From Fragum whitleyi (Eukaryota > Mollusca > Bivalvia > Cardiida > Cardiidae), in NCBI GenBank assembly GCA_948146395.1, contig OX411551.1, positions 48,936,854 through 49,000,853 on the forward strand: a stretch of 64,000 bases of DNA. Reading direction: 5' to 3'. How positions within the stretch are numbered: position 1 is the stretch's first letter; the number at the start of each line of letters is the position of its first letter. Below are positions 11,624-23,548 of the stretch, piece by piece. The position numbers and the translations under genes are program-made. The notes below the pieces were generated by a model. The model saw only the letters and a list, made by a program, of their open reading frames with translations. It was not told where the DNA came from and did no database searches.

Positions 11624-11971
11624 CAGTAAAACTTGTGTTAAGCGACCACTTAAGGGACCACAAAAAAGCGGTCGTTTATTGGAATGGTCGCTTAATACGA
11701 AATACTGTGATAAATGTTACAGTTCATTTTGATACCATTTATAGATTGTCGGTCAAGTCGTACTGGATCTTATGATGTTCGAACCCATTAGAATCGTCTT
11801 ATTGAGACGATTCTTATGGGTTCTAACAACATAAGATTCAACAATAACCAATTTTCTGATAAGAATGTCCTCTTTTTCAGACGTTTTGAGTACGGTGGAT
11901 GGACCTTTTATGGTGGTCGCTTAATACAAATGGTCGCTTAATAGACGTGGTCGCTCGAGCAATATCGACTG
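11624..11971. mobile_element. pogo/Tigger-like MITE, 348 bp
   Basis: It starts CAGTAAAACTTGTGTTAAGC and ends with the complement of CAGTCGATATTGCTCGAGCG; both run on into ACCAC, and TA lies on each side (11622-11623, 11972-11973). 'GGTCGCTTAATA'-type motifs recur inside. A 19-bp-stem hairpin with one mismatch lies at 11781-11823. Remnants of the family occur at about 30250-30290 and 58875-58935. No coding capacity. Confidence 0.8.
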
Positions 11972-12785
11972 TATATCGTGTGGGATTTCCAAACGAGTGT
12001 AGTATTTTAAATTCTGTTTTTCATTTCAAATATCTTCTGATTCTATGTCTATGTCTAGACACATCGTGTAAGCTGTATGGTTTTTTTTAAAATGATCTTT
12101 GTATAGTTGTGGTATTCGTGAATAAAAATGTTATGTCTTATCTTCGGTTGGTAACCAAAAACTCATAAAAAACCCATCTCTAATATTAAGTTGTAGTTAT
12201 GAGTTTCTGCCACAAGAAACACTACGACTTTACAAACAATTAGTTTCGGTAACTTTTTGTACGATGGAAATTGTCAAAAAATATCAATGTGGACCCTAAC
12301 CAGAAAAGGAGTCAGAAACAATTCAATTAAGGACCGTATTAGAAAGATTGATCGGTTGAATAGTCCAACGTTCATGATGTAAAAACGTTTGGGAACTGAA
12401 GTTTAGACATTCTATCCCGCTTTGAATATGAATACACTGCAAAGCGGGGTAACATATGTTAAGCAATTTTGTGAATGTTTCCACCTTAAACGCAGAGCTA
12501 GATTGTTAGGTTTTTTTTAAAGAAATTGATAATGGTATAATTACCATTTTCCCACAGAAAAGAATCAGTTTCTTCTCTAGTGTGAGATTCATCAGGAGTT
12601 AAAACTATTTCATTTATGATCTTTCGCGCGCTCAGGAAGTAAAACAGTATTTGAACGTTTGAAAATATCACTTCGCTTTGTATGTAAGCTCACGTGTAAA
12701 TTGGGTACGAATTATCAAACGTTTCGCAAACATTTTCATCTTGAATGCAGTGATAGTCCCTTTTTCGTGCGATTGATATTATTAC
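11972..12785. other. no gene seen
   Basis: Mixed AT-rich sequence with no supported feature. Two weakly similar stretches near 12470 and 12720 may be diverged copies of one another. Confidence 0.45.
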
Positions 12786-14600
12786 TTTTTCTTTAATGGT
12801 TTTTGGTGGTTTATCGAGAAATAACGGTAGATTATCACTTGATAATCTCAGCGCAAAAGCAGTAAAATTATCAAGAACTTATACCCTGCTTTTGTGCATT
12901 TCATCCTATCTGACGTCATCTATGCGGGGCGAAATAAGTGACGTCACAATGAACGTTGCATAGCAACCACGAGCAAAATGACGCGCTTTACGAAAATTGT
13001 CCTAGAAACTTCACATTTTGTCTCATTTTTGCAATAAAGAAATAGAATAATCGTTTGTTTTTCGAGTAAGATCGATTAATATTTCATTTCATGAACAACA
13101 AAAGCTATATTTTCACTCGTGCATCCGCCACTCGTGAAAATATAGTTTTTGTTGTTCACGCAATGTAGGGGAGACCGGGGCAAAGTGTTACAATTTTTAG
13201 TCAATTCACAAATTTTCCGACACCATAGCTCTTTTGAATTTATTTAATATATGAATCGAAAATTTAATGAATTTGGAACTAAAAAATACTTTGATTAAAG
13301 AATTTCGTCATATTATAAAAATTTTATACGCAGACAAAAATACCGGTAAATGTAACACATTGCCCCGGGCTTTGGGGGCAAAGTGTTACACCTACCGGGG
13401 CAAAGTGTTACATGGCATACAGTCGTCATGAAAAGGACTTCCATTTGCTTTTACAATACCGGGATAAACATGAAAGGCCTTTTGGCAAAATATTATTCAA
13501 AACTTAGACTGCAAGTTTTGCACACACTGACTTGGTCACCCATGACAAAAAAATGCATTTCTTACGCCTAACCACATGTTTCAAAACGTTTCCTTAATAA
13601 TAAAATACTCAGACCATATCCTAAAATATTCTCTTTTTTTTCTTTCTCTTATAAAGACATAAACCATAAATCTCATATTGTATGTCCATTTGCGGAATAA
13701 AACCTAAGAGTACCTGTTACTACTGGAACCTACTGTAGTTTCGAATAAGTCTGAAAAGTCAGCAAGTATAAAAGACAATGTATGATCATGGCTGAATTGC
13801 ATTAATTACTATTACGTCTCTTAAACTCTACATTTATGAAATTACATGAAAATTCTTTAATTTACCACAAACTTTTAGAAATAAGCCCACTGGACAGCCA
13901 AATCCCCGTTTCAACATGTCCGAATATATAGCGGACAAAGCTTTTTGAGAAAAAGCTGGTTACTCTTGCAACGGGAAATTTATCTTTTTCGTACAGTGGT
14001 TTCTATTGCTTATAATTAGATGTTAAATGATTTGCACAAACATTAAAACTTCGCCTGAAGCTTCTTTGAATTCGTTTCAGTCATAATCTCGTTATCTGGA
14101 AATTGAATAATGGCGCTAAACATATTGTGGGCAAAATGTTACGTTGTAACTCTTTGCCCCACGTCCTGTGTAACACTTTGCCCCAATCGCAACTTTTCGG
14201 AAAAGATACTCGTGCAAAGAAAAGAAGGGTTTAGAATAACATAATTTGTTTACAAAAGTATGCTTCTGGATTTCGGGATCCCATAACCATATAACTTTCA
14301 TATTTATTGTACTTTTATATATGACGAGGAGGATAATTACGAAGATAGTAAGAATTTACTTTTGTGTCACAAAAATCGTTTTCTGATTCTTCTCAAGTGG
14401 ACATTCCTATTTCATGAATCTAATATGCAGCAAAACATGCATAATCAAAAAACCTTTTTCTAAGAAATAACACCTGGGACATTAATGATGTCAAAAAGAA
14501 AATATTTCAAACATAACACTTTGCCCCTTGTAACACTCTGCCCCGGTCTCCCCTATTATAAACAGATCTTACACTTAAATAAAGGACCATCCTCTATGTA
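12786..14600 (+). repeat. dispersed repeat R2, copy 1 (interrupted)
   Basis: It matches 56768-58250 and, in part, 25695-25970. Landmarks are 'ttttggtggtttatcgag', 'gataatctcagcgcaaaagc', 'tatctgacgtcatctatgcg', 'gttgcatagcaaccac' and 'tcgagtaagatcgattaata'. An inverted pair at 13093-13158 (GAACAACAAAAGCTATATTT and its complement) would form a strong hairpin. The element at 13168-14553 splits this copy; sequence from 14556 resumes the alignment. Confidence 0.8.
13168..14553. mobile_element. TA-flanked element with GGGG termini and iterated motif
   Basis: The termini are GGGGAGACCGGGGCA and its complement, with TA on both sides (13166-13167, 14554-14555). R2 copy 3 near 58200-58230 supplies the uninterrupted sequence. 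The motif GGGGCAAAGTGTTACA or a close variant appears at least nine times, in both orientations, near both ends and at about 13340-13410 and 14127-14180. Such subterminal arrays often bind transposase, although nothing here shows that. No transposase frame is visible in 1386 bp. Confidence 0.8.
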
Positions 14601-15139
14601 ATTGTAATTTAATAATCATTAATTATGCCCAATTTATTGTTTAGTTGAAAAAACTAAAAATAGCTATTTTGTTAATGGGTATCGATTTCTTTGAAATTAG
14701 ATACGACTGATTGAAAAATATGCCCTTGAAGGCTTGAACCACAGGCAATTGATTTCAATCTGACAACTATTATTTATTTTTGAATTACCACTAGATATAG
14801 TTATATCTTTTTAATTTTTTAACAAAATTTGTTTTTCTCTTAATTTCATTAGCAGCGAAGAATTGATGTTGTGAAATTTCCAACGACATTTTGGAAAATA
14901 AGGTAAATTTACAATAGGGTTTTATCATAAAGGATATTATATAGTAACCTATGTGACAAAATCTGATTATGAATCAATTATCAACGCCCTAAACATAATA
15001 AAAACGGACGCAGAAATGAGCGTATAATTCAAATCGGCACATTTAACATCCACAAAATTTCTTTGTAAATAGTTGATTTGACTGGAGCCCTTATCTTTAA
15101 GTTGCATCAGCAGACCGTCTTTATAAGTATCTCAAACTT
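14601..15139. other. no gene seen
   Basis: AT-rich with no recognisable frame or repeat. Confidence 0.45.
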
Positions 15140-15325
15140 TTTCACCAATGGGTAAATAATCGTAAACCTATGTGAGTAGCAGTCGGGGGCTAGGAAAGGA
15201 TGTAATGGTAGTACAGGTGAAAGAAATACCAGGAATCCATTGTTAGGTGCTTCGACCGCCGCGATATAACTGCAAAATTGTTGAAAGCGACGTAAAACCC
15301 ATTCAAACAAACAAAACAAATTCTC
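15140..15325 (+). mobile_element. SINE-like element
   Basis: It shares an ordered series of blocks with 26650-26815: 'acctatgtg', 'gatgtaatggtrgtac', 'ccaggaatccattgttaggt', 'gatataactg' and 'gttgaaagcg'. It ends in 'aaaccc' plus an AAC/AAAC-rich tail, the usual look of a molluscan SINE 3' end. A promoter box was not clearly identified. Confidence 0.6.
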
Positions 15326-15715
15326 AAACTTTTTCAAAATAATTTGCTAATAGTATTGATGTACTATGTTGAAACATTATTCTCCGTCCCCAGATAGTTC
15401 TCAATGGTGATTCTATATCATTGCAAATTATTGTGATAGCGTATAGCCCCTTTAATTAATATGACCCGAGGGCTCACTAAGTCGAGTTTAATTCAGAAAA
15501 TTTTGAATTACTTGGATACAAACCGTTCAAAATATAAAGAATTTCACTTAAAAAAACAAACAACACAATTTTGATAAGAAAAGAATCATCATTATAATGC
15601 TTTGAAGCTTACATCAAGGATTTGAGGATATGCATTGTTCAATTTTAACAGATATATTTGCTTTTATCATAAATACCCAATTTGGGTCAAAACTGCCTCA
15701 AATAAAGAACAATAT
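15326..15715. other. no gene seen
   Basis: No supported feature. Confidence 0.4.
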
Positions 15716-16097
15716 GAGAAAACAATAAAGGAACAATGTTGGACCCTGATGGATAAATATTTCTGATAGTGGTCCCAAATTATTCCCATATGGGACCTAC
15801 ATAATCAAAATCTTGGTACCACATGGGTCCCCGACGGGTATTTATAAGACCATATTGGTCCCATATGTTTTCCCTATAGTGCCCATTTAAAAGACCTGGG
15901 AACCATGTGGGGCCATTATGGGCAAATGTTTGCCCATTTGAGCCCATATAGGTCCCCATATAGCTTGTCCATATGGGGTCCATCTAGATCCCGGTTGCAC
16001 ATCCCGTCTGGGCCCCACATGGGTTGCCCATATAGGTCCCATATAGATCATCGCATGGAACCCAGATGGGTCCCAAAATCTTTGCTGCCTGGGAGCA
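15716..16097. repeat. array of CCCATATGGG-type palindromes
   Basis: Short palindromic cores (CCCATATGGG at 15785 plus variants such as CCATATAGG, CCATGTGGGG and CCAGATGGG) recur roughly every 20-40 bp for 380 bp, with GGTCCC or GGGACC joining them. The 77- and 67-residue frames on both strands, rich in Gly/Pro/Tyr/Trp, are by-products of this periodicity. Confidence 0.65.
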
Positions 16098-16601
16098 TTA
16101 GAATAGTGATAAAATCCTATAGGAAGATTTATATCTAAATTTGTATGTTGCAGTTGTCAGGTACATTTTAAAAGATTACTTAAAGGGAGAGAACTATGTA
16201 CACGATAAATTGGATTGTATTAATTAAATAGAGTATTAGTGATAATTATATTAAGATTTCAAGGTGAGAGTAAGTGTTAGAGGATATATACACATGTAAG
16301 TGGATACTCACATATGCATAAATTCAAATATACAATCATACATTTTCACACATATACATGTTACAAGGTAATCTGCTACTAGTCTTTTAAGACCTACCCT
16401 TGCTGCTAATACTTTTCTGTGCCATCAACATCTTAAATCTAGTACTGTATAGTGCATAAGTCAATCCTCCACTGGAGAAGTGAAGCTTCGATATGTTTTC
16501 ATCAATCTGTGGGTTGGTATATTGATAGTTGACAGTGATACCAGTCTATCTGTTCATCATTTCATACGGGTTCGATTAAATATTAGGGCCCAATTGCATA
16601 A
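16098..16601. other. no gene seen
   Basis: AT-rich with no supported feature. Confidence 0.4.
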
Positions 16602-17480
16602 CAAATCAAAGTACTGAAAGTACTGATAAGTTGGAATGCGTTCAAGAGACGGTGACCTCGAGCCACTAACAAACAACTGACGCCTCCCGGCATCCAAAGG
16701 TGGTTACATAAAACGTCGCACCTTTTTACGGGGTATATAAATCAATGTATTTCAACAACGAGATACGCTGAAACCCCTGAATCGCTATACAGGCCTGAAT
16801 CTGATGAAAGAAAAATGAAAATAAAGAAGAAAATGATACGGACCATACAGCCGACTAATGGTCGCATAGGCGGACACTTATACACTCAAATCAGATACTA
16901 TGCTATTTTTAAAATGGTTTGCTCAATTTGAGTTATGAATTACATTTTTAATTGTCGCAAAGTGGACCTTAACAAGCTATTTTCGCAGGGAAGCCTTTTA
17001 CTTCATGAGTTGGGATCGCATGAATTTTTTGGACTCCTAAATTGGGCACTGTCTTGGGTCATTGACAATATCTGTGTCAAGCTTTATGATTTGGGTCATT
17101 TTGTTGTTCAGTTAGGGTGGAAACTGATAACAGTTAAAGTTTACTTATGGCCTTGACGTGTATGACCTCGAAACAATAGGGCATTTCTATGGGTCATGGG
17201 AAACATTTGGGTAAAGTTTCGTTGTTGCGGCTCAATTGCTTCTCCGTTTAGCTAGCGGAAAGCAAATGGTCAATGGACAGACAGGCTTGATGAAATCAAT
17301 ATATGTTCCTCTACTTCTGAGTTAGGGGTAGGATGGTGCTCTTGAATGTCTTCAAGAATGTGAAGAATACAAGTTGAACTAGTAGGTTTGTTTCAAATGG
17401 CAAATTATCATGGCCAAGGGATGCAATTGGGCAAAGATATTCATTAAAGATGTGGGGGCCAGGCTTTATTGTTTTTTTTA
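16602..17480 (-). mobile_element. 3' part of a large Helitron-like element, - strand copy
   Basis: It is the inverted counterpart of 19395-20515 plus 21735-21956. Its outer end, read on the - strand, is CGCATTCCAACTT, then an AGTACT-TTC-AGTACT hairpin, then TTTGATTTG. The CGCATTCCAACTT is the inverse of the family's 5' end. If it belongs with the 5' part at 24872-25403, the outer element spans about 8.8 kb. No protein is encoded. Confidence 0.6.
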
Positions 17481-17664
17481 ATGTTTTTTTTGTTATAAAG
17501 AAGCACTTGCTTCTTGTCCACACTTTCACCTTAGTATTTAAGTATCCCTAGTTTAGCTTGGACTCTTTGTGTTCAAAGTTTTCACTGGAGAAAGAGTCAA
17601 ACCATTTTGAAATTAAGATGTTTGTAGAGCAAAGGAAATCATTTTTTTTTCTTCTTCAATAAGT

Positions 17665-17826
17665 AAAGCGGTTTTAGCAGGTGATTAGCTTCACGGGCCT
17701 TAGATTTGGTTGATATCTAAGTTTTAGGTTCGGAAAAAATGATTTTGAGAGTGTCCACTATGTAACATACATAGAAATGACCTCTGCCTATAAAAGACAT
17801 ATCTTTCATCTAATCACAATATTCAG
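17665..17826 (-). repeat. split 163-bp array unit (left part)
   Basis: It resembles the units of 59990-60800 ('gatttgrttgatatc', 'ccactatrtaacatacatag', 'atgacctctgcc', 'tcatctaatcacaat'). It stops at 17831, and the missing continuation ('ctgataaagggtcacc') resumes at 21957, so the 4.1 kb between them looks like an insertion into one unit. Confidence 0.6.
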
Positions 17827-18429
17827 TTTTTAAGTTGGAATGCGGAGCAATTCCAACTTAGATTTAACAAAACCGCAAAATGAACACAAGATAATTTCAT
17901 TTCGGGTTTCTTGAGAACACATATCACGTGAACAGGATGTGAATACACTTCGGCCTATTTTGTATATCTCAACTTGACAAAGACATACAGTTTATTTCAT
18001 CAAAAAGTAATAATGCTGTACAATTACACAACTATCACTTCGTGTTTATTATTAACACGCTAATTTATGTTTTAAACGACATTTATTGAAAGTTGCGTAC
18101 GAATATATTAGTATCACATGTTTGCATTACTATATTTGGAAATCATGTGATAAGTCAAGTCCAATTAGGTCACCAATTGACAATTAGCACTAGCCAATCA
18201 CGTGATCTGCTTATTTGGTAATGTCGCGATCTGTTTTCTCAGTATTGTGGCAATAGCACAGACCAATCACGTGATCTGCTTATTTAGTAAGGTTGCGACC
18301 TGTTTTTCGTAGAATTATGTTATAGCTTCTTTTAAAGGTATAGTTTCTCTTTCTGAACGACCTTATTACACATTTAACTTTTGAAAAGGTGTTATATTGT
18401 AAATTTCTATCTAAGCTACGAAATAAATA

Positions 18430-19247
18430 TACTGAGTTCCATAAGAAAGTGTGCACTTTCATTTTTTGCTTTTGTCTTGATTTTTACAAAGTTGGGGGGA
18501 AATTATGGAGTAAATTTGATACCATACTTTAGTCAAGACCTTTTGAAATTAAAAGTCAAATCAGATTTAGATAAAGTATCGCATGCTGCATACGCGTAGG
18601 CAGAACTTATATTGTTGAGATATGACCTCCTTACAACTTTTTCTTTGGTAAGAGCTATGTGTTGATGTTGCCTTATAGAGTTTAAGAAGCCATTCAAAGC
18701 TATTTCCATACAAAACTTTTGATTTTTATACAGACGTTACGTGTACGTCAACGTTAGACATTGCTACGTTGTTAGGCCAGTAACTTGTCGTTGAATGGTG
18801 CTATGGCGTTCTATGACATCTCGATATGCTTATCAAAGGCCTTACAAATGATGACCCCGATTTCTATTGGAACATGAATGCTCAATAAATTTTAATGACG
18901 TTCAAATTTAACAAGGTTCAATTTAATTCAACGACGTCTATTGGTAGTAAAACTACGCTGTAGCATAATGCAGAACTGTATTGAAGATGTGATTTTATGC
19001 TAATGAAAGCCGCAAAGATTGAACTTAATGCATTTTTCAGACCAATTATTAGCCTAACGCGCGTTGCACATGCAAAATCAAATGTCTCAATTAAGCAGAA
19101 AATCTTTGCTCATCGCGTGATTTTTGTTTTCAAATATCGTTTGCACACACTCTTAGGAATAGTCATACGAAATTTCATGACGATAGATTTCGTAATTTCA
19201 GAGATATTAACAATTTAAAAGTGCACACTTTCTTTTGGAACTAAGTA
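18430..19247. mobile_element. Tc1/mariner-like MITE, 818 bp
   Basis: The terminal inverted repeats are about 31 bp with two mismatches (TACTGAGTTCC... and ...AAGAAAGTGTGCACTTT). TA lies at 18428-18429 and 19248-19249. The 73-residue frame inside (18997-19218) shows no transposase signature. TIR style and TA duplication suggest a mariner-type MITE. Confidence 0.7.
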
Positions 19248-19532
19248 TACCTTTTTTTAAAGTGATGATACACTTTCAAAGTTAATATATATTTTTGCAA
19301 CATATTGTCGTTTGTTTTCCGTCATATTGCAGTTATCTACATGAATGTTTTATTGTAAAAACCCAATACTCATTCAATAAAATCCTTGCCACCACATCTT
19401 TAATTGAATTATGAATATCTTTGCCCAATTGAATTCCATCACCAAGACAATATGCTATTTGAAACAAACCATCTAGTTCAACATGCTTTCTTCACATTCT
19501 TACACATCAACATGTTTAAGAGCACCACCATA

Positions 19533-19962
19533 CAGTTAGGTACATCGTGAAATTGACATTCATCTCAATAGAAAACATTCTTAATCGCTCACTCAGCGCT
19601 CCATTCATTCATTCCAAACACTCACTCAAACCATTCAAAAACACTCAAAGTTATTAGAAAAATAAGATCAACATGTACATTCAAAATGAATTTAGCAAGA
19701 ACCAAATCGCGATTTCACTGATATAAATGAAATTTAAAGCGTCTGATTTGTTCTTGGCGAAATAGAAAGCTATTGATTGAACTTTTATGCATATTTTATA
19801 TAGGTTTTATATATCGCTAATTTTATTCATCCTGAACAAAATAAGCGACATTGGATTCCCTCCCTTAAATTTCACTCAAAACTCGCTCCGCTCACTCATT
19901 CAACATCATGCTTGAATCATTCCAAAATCGTTCACCTTTCAATTTCACGATGTTATTAACTG
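19533..19962. mobile_element. CAGTTA-terminus MITE, 430 bp
   Basis: Both ends read CAGTTA followed within 3-4 bases by ACATCGTGAAATTGA. The inverted homologue at 16602-17480 lacks this block, which gives the empty site ('gagcaccatcctacccc'). The target appears to be TA, with the right-hand copy now CA. A right-end fragment of the same family closes the window at 63885-63988, there followed by TA. Confidence 0.7.
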
Positions 19963-20884
19963 CACCCCCAACTCAGAAGTAGAGGAGCATATATTAATTT
20001 CATCATGTCTGTCTCTCAGTCCATTGACCTTTTGCTTTCCGCTAGATAAACGGAGAAGCAATTGACCAACAATAACGAAACTTTACACAAATATTGTCCA
20101 TGACTCAAAGAAATGCGCTATTGTTTCGGGGTCATAGATGTCACGGGCATCAGTAAATTTTAACAGTTAACAGTTTCCACTCTAACTGAACAACCAATTG
20201 ACCCAAATCATAGAACTTGACACAAATGTTGTCAATGACCCGAGAAAGTGCCTAATATAGGTCGAAATCACAATTGGACTTCGTCCAAAAATTGTCTTGA
20301 GATTCCAACTCATGAAGTAAAAGACTTCCCTGCGAAAATAGCTTTTCATCATGGAAAAATCATTTGCGACACTTCTAATTAAAAATGTAATTGATAACTC
20401 AAATGGAGCAGAAGTTTATTGAAAAATAATATAAAAACCGTTTTGAGTGTATAAGGTCGCCTTTGTGTCCATTAGTCGGCTGTATGGTCCGTATCATTTT
20501 CTTCTTTTTAGCTCACCTTACCACAACGTGCTCAAGGGGAGCTTTAGGATCACCCTGACTCCGTCGTCTGACGTGAGTCGTCACCCTTCTTAAAACTTCT
20601 TCTTCTCCTAAACCGCTGGGTACATTCAATGAAATTTTGCCAGAATGTTCCCTGGGTGACCCTTTTCAAAATTGTCGCTATATTTTAATTAGCCCATAAA
20701 TATGGGTATGGCAGGGCGGGGTTTATTTTGTGCCCAAAATCTTTGAACGACATCTCCTCCTGAACCACTGGGCAGATTTCAATGAAACTTTGCAAGAATG
20801 TTCCTTTGATGACCTTCTCCAAATATTGTTGGCAATATTTTCATTAGCCCATAAATATGGGCGTGGCAGGGTAGGGCTAATTTT

Positions 20885-21322
20885 ACAATAATAATAATAA
20901 TAATAAAATCTTTATTTAAAGAAGGTAGCTCATTAAGCTATCACCATACAAACAATACAATGAATATCTTATTTACAATGAGGCCTTCTGAAATAATTCA
21001 ATGTATAACAAAACAAGTAAAGCAAGATTGGTGATGAAAACATATTCATAATGATCTGGCGGATTGATTGAAAGGTAAATGACTTGCACTTTCTGGAAAT
21101 CACTTTGCATCAAATGGAAACAAGTTCTTGAAAGAATAAAGTTTTGCAAATAATTTCTATTCTGTTGCAAAACTATTCGCGTAGAATTTGAAGGTTAAAT
21201 GAAGGACTTAAGAGATTGCATTAACTTTTTCCAGAAATTAAACTCAGATAAATGATGATGATAGGTGGAACACCTCGCTATAAAATCATGCAAAGTCATT
21301 ATATGAAAATTAACACATTACA

Positions 21323-21355
<33 letters not shown>

Positions 21356-21548
21356 ATGATGATGATGACAATGACGATTAAGATGATGATGGTGTAATGA
21401 AATTATGATAAAATAACAATATTGTTTGAAAAGACATACACAATTGTGAATGGCGTAACTTAAAGAATTATATCTCATACAGACATCAAATAATTTTTCA
21501 GAGCTCGTTTAAAACATGAAATATTTTCAATGCTTCTTATAGTAAGAA
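20885..21548 (-). mobile_element. LINE 3' fragment with (ATT)n tail
   Basis: On the - strand about 650 bp end in AATAAAG-ATTTTATTATTATT. Comparison with 49741-49760 shows the host element continues across it ('ggctaatttt' | 'aattttgagtctt'), with a short AATTTT on both sides as a possible target duplication. No reverse transcriptase domain is included. Confidence 0.65.
21323..21393 (+). repeat. (GAT)n microsatellite
   Basis: About ten perfect GAT units followed by interrupted GAT/GAC units, inside the LINE fragment. Confidence 0.9.
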
Positions 21549-21956
21549 TTTTGAGTCTTCTCTGTAATGAATGGGTTGGCAGGATCTATTATGACTGCTT
21601 ATAATTCGAATAATGTCTCCTCTTCAACAATTAGGCAAGTTTGAATGAATCTTTGCTAGAAAGTTTCTTGGATAAGATCCACTGGACCAATCGAATTCAG
21701 GTGAACGGTTTAGGGCAATTCTGTCCCTCTTGGTATAATTTTTCTTCCATCAGATTCAGGCCTGTATAGCGATTCAGTGGTTTAAGTCTCAGTCTCTCGT
21801 TGTTGAAATACATTGATTTATATACGCCCGTCAAAAGACGAGACGTGTTATGTGATCACCTGTGGTGTGCGGGAGGCGTCAGCTTCGCTAGAAGCTTGAG
21901 GTCACCGCCTCTCGAACGCATTCCAACTTACCAGTACTTTCAGTACTTTGATTTTG

Positions 21957-22140
21957 TAATCTGATAAAGGGTCACCAAAGGATAACTCAAGCGAGATATG
22001 GTCGATATCCATCTTTTATGTTTTCGACAAAATGACTAAGTTTCTACTATATAATATATAGAGATATGGCCTGTGCCTAAAAAAGACTTATATTTCATCT
22101 AATAACAATATTTATTGTAGTCTGATAAAGGATTACCCAA
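21957..22140 (-). repeat. 163-bp array unit, right part plus a partial second unit
   Basis: It begins 'taatctgataaagggtcacc' and runs through 'tatccatc', 'ctactatataatatatagag' and 'tgtagtctgataaagg' into a second start. It completes the unit interrupted at 17831. Confidence 0.6.
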
Positions 22141-23063
22141 GTATCCCAAGAAAATATAGTAATGATAATATAGTAAACCAAGAAAATTTAGTTAAGGACA
22201 AAAGTTCTTATCCAATGAAGCTTAAAATTGAAAGCTAATGTCTCGAAATTATTGCTTAGTAATATCGAGCATATTTTCAAAACATAGGGTCGGTTTTCAC
22301 CGGTATTGGATCACAAATGACGTTCGGATTTAGTCCCAACGACGTTGATGACATTTTTAACTTTTTTCACGCAGCAAACGACATAGCATAGTAAATTTTT
22401 GTTCGAGAGCCATTCTTACTTATAATCTAATAGGAAAACACACAAAAAAAATGGTAGAAAATTGGTTGGCTTTGAGAGACGCTATTTTTATTTAGGCTGC
22501 GTCATACTTTTTCGCAGGTTTGTCGTTCGATTATGAAATAAAGACGTCTTCTGCCAGTTTTTGATTAACGAAACACGCGTTTAATTAATTTGGCATTGTT
22601 TATATCTGAATTTTAATGTTTAAAAGGCCGCGTATTTAACGACGTCAGTCAGAACAATTGAAACGACGTTATGGTAACCCATTTCATTTTTTTAGGAAAA
22701 TCTATGCGCGATATCATCAAGATATTGTGTACAAGCATGCATGATTTCTATTCATTTAAGTTTGCCCCGCTTAGATTAGACGTTAGACGCTTAGATTGTT
22801 ATATCGTCGTTTTATTCTTAGAGGTAGATCAAAGTTTTCCAAAACCAACGTAGATTGCAATGTTTAACTGTCTACTTCAAATAGTGCTTCATTCATTCAT
22901 GTTCTATGTCTCATAAAAATATTTTGTCTTATTTGCATATTCGCGAAACCGGACAAGACTTTTGTCAAATAGTATATATTGGTGCTCACTTTTAATCAAT
23001 GCACACATGGATGATATGATAATCATGCGCGAATCGAGAAGAAAAGAGCATAATTGTTCATTA
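22141..23063. other. no gene seen
   Basis: AT-rich and non-repetitive by eye. Frames up to 60 residues have no domain. Confidence 0.45.
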
Positions 23064-23548
23064 AGCCTCGTTTACATTTGGCATACGGAGCCCGTGCGGC
23101 ACCGGTATCTCGCCGTAAGCATAAAAACGTGCGGTGCCCGTGCGGTGACATACGGTGCCGGTGCGATCATCGCACGGTCTTATGGGCACCGCAAACACTT
23201 GCGATCTCGTTTATAAAAATGTTATACACATCTTTGAAAATCGCAAGCGCGTAGCCTTGTGCGGACACCGCACGGTTGCCGCACGGACATCGCACGGAAG
23301 CCGTGCGATGATAGCGCGGAAATCGCACGATATCTTAACTATCAAATATCCAAAATAAAACCCGAGGAAGACCCGTACGGTCTCATTAAGGTATGTTCCC
23401 CTAACATATTTCTAAAATCGCACGGTCACCGTGCGGCATTGTGAACACGTACGCCGCAGACCGTAGCTGTCTGCGATGTCTAAAATATCGTAAGAAAAAT
23501 CGCAGGCTGCGATATCGTACGGCGACCGTGGCAAATGTAAACTTGGCT
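23064..23548. mobile_element. PIF/Harbinger-like MITE, 485 bp
   Basis: The ends are AGCCTCGTTTACATTTG and the complement of AGCCAAGTTTACATTTG. Both sides carry TTA (23061-23063, 23549-23551), the 3-bp target typical of PIF/Harbinger. The interior is unusually rich in CG dinucleotides for this window, with CGCACGG or CCGTGCG iterated many times. The Arg/His-rich frames overlapping it on both strands are artefacts of that motif. Confidence 0.78.

Larger units (their letters stand above)
20520..21732 (+). mobile_element. Helitron-like element, AGCTCAC family, copy 1
   Basis: Five T, then AGCTCACCTTACCACAACG with a GTGCTCAAGGGGAGC-like hairpin, a 'gatcacc...ccgtcgtctgacg' block, about two array units ('caatgaaa-ttttgccagaat', 'gggcatggcaggg') and a 3' end CCCTCTTG. 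The inverted arm at about 16795-16830 gives the empty site in a T-rich stretch. A LINE fragment (20885-21548) is nested inside. Related copies are at 35049, 49217 and, as a fragment, 54448. Confidence 0.75.
17832..21956 (+). mobile_element. large Helitron-like element, + strand copy
   Basis: Five T precede the 5' hairpin AAGTTGGAATGCGGAGC / AATTCCAACTT. Near the 3' end the inverse CGCATTCCAACTT (about 21915-21930) is followed by the hairpin AGTACT-TTC-AGTACT and TTTGATTTTG. It sits in a T-run inside a 163-bp array unit. The length of 4.1 kb includes at least three later insertions (18430-19247, 19533-19962, 20520-21732). No helicase or Rep frame is visible, so it is non-autonomous or decayed. 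Confidence 0.6.

Noticed and set aside
16602..21956. The inverted arms as terminal repeats of one foldback transposon
   Set aside because: The right arm ends inside an array unit that is resumed from 17831, and a separate 5' part lies at 25403. Two opposed copies of one family fit better, and no target duplication flanks the pair.
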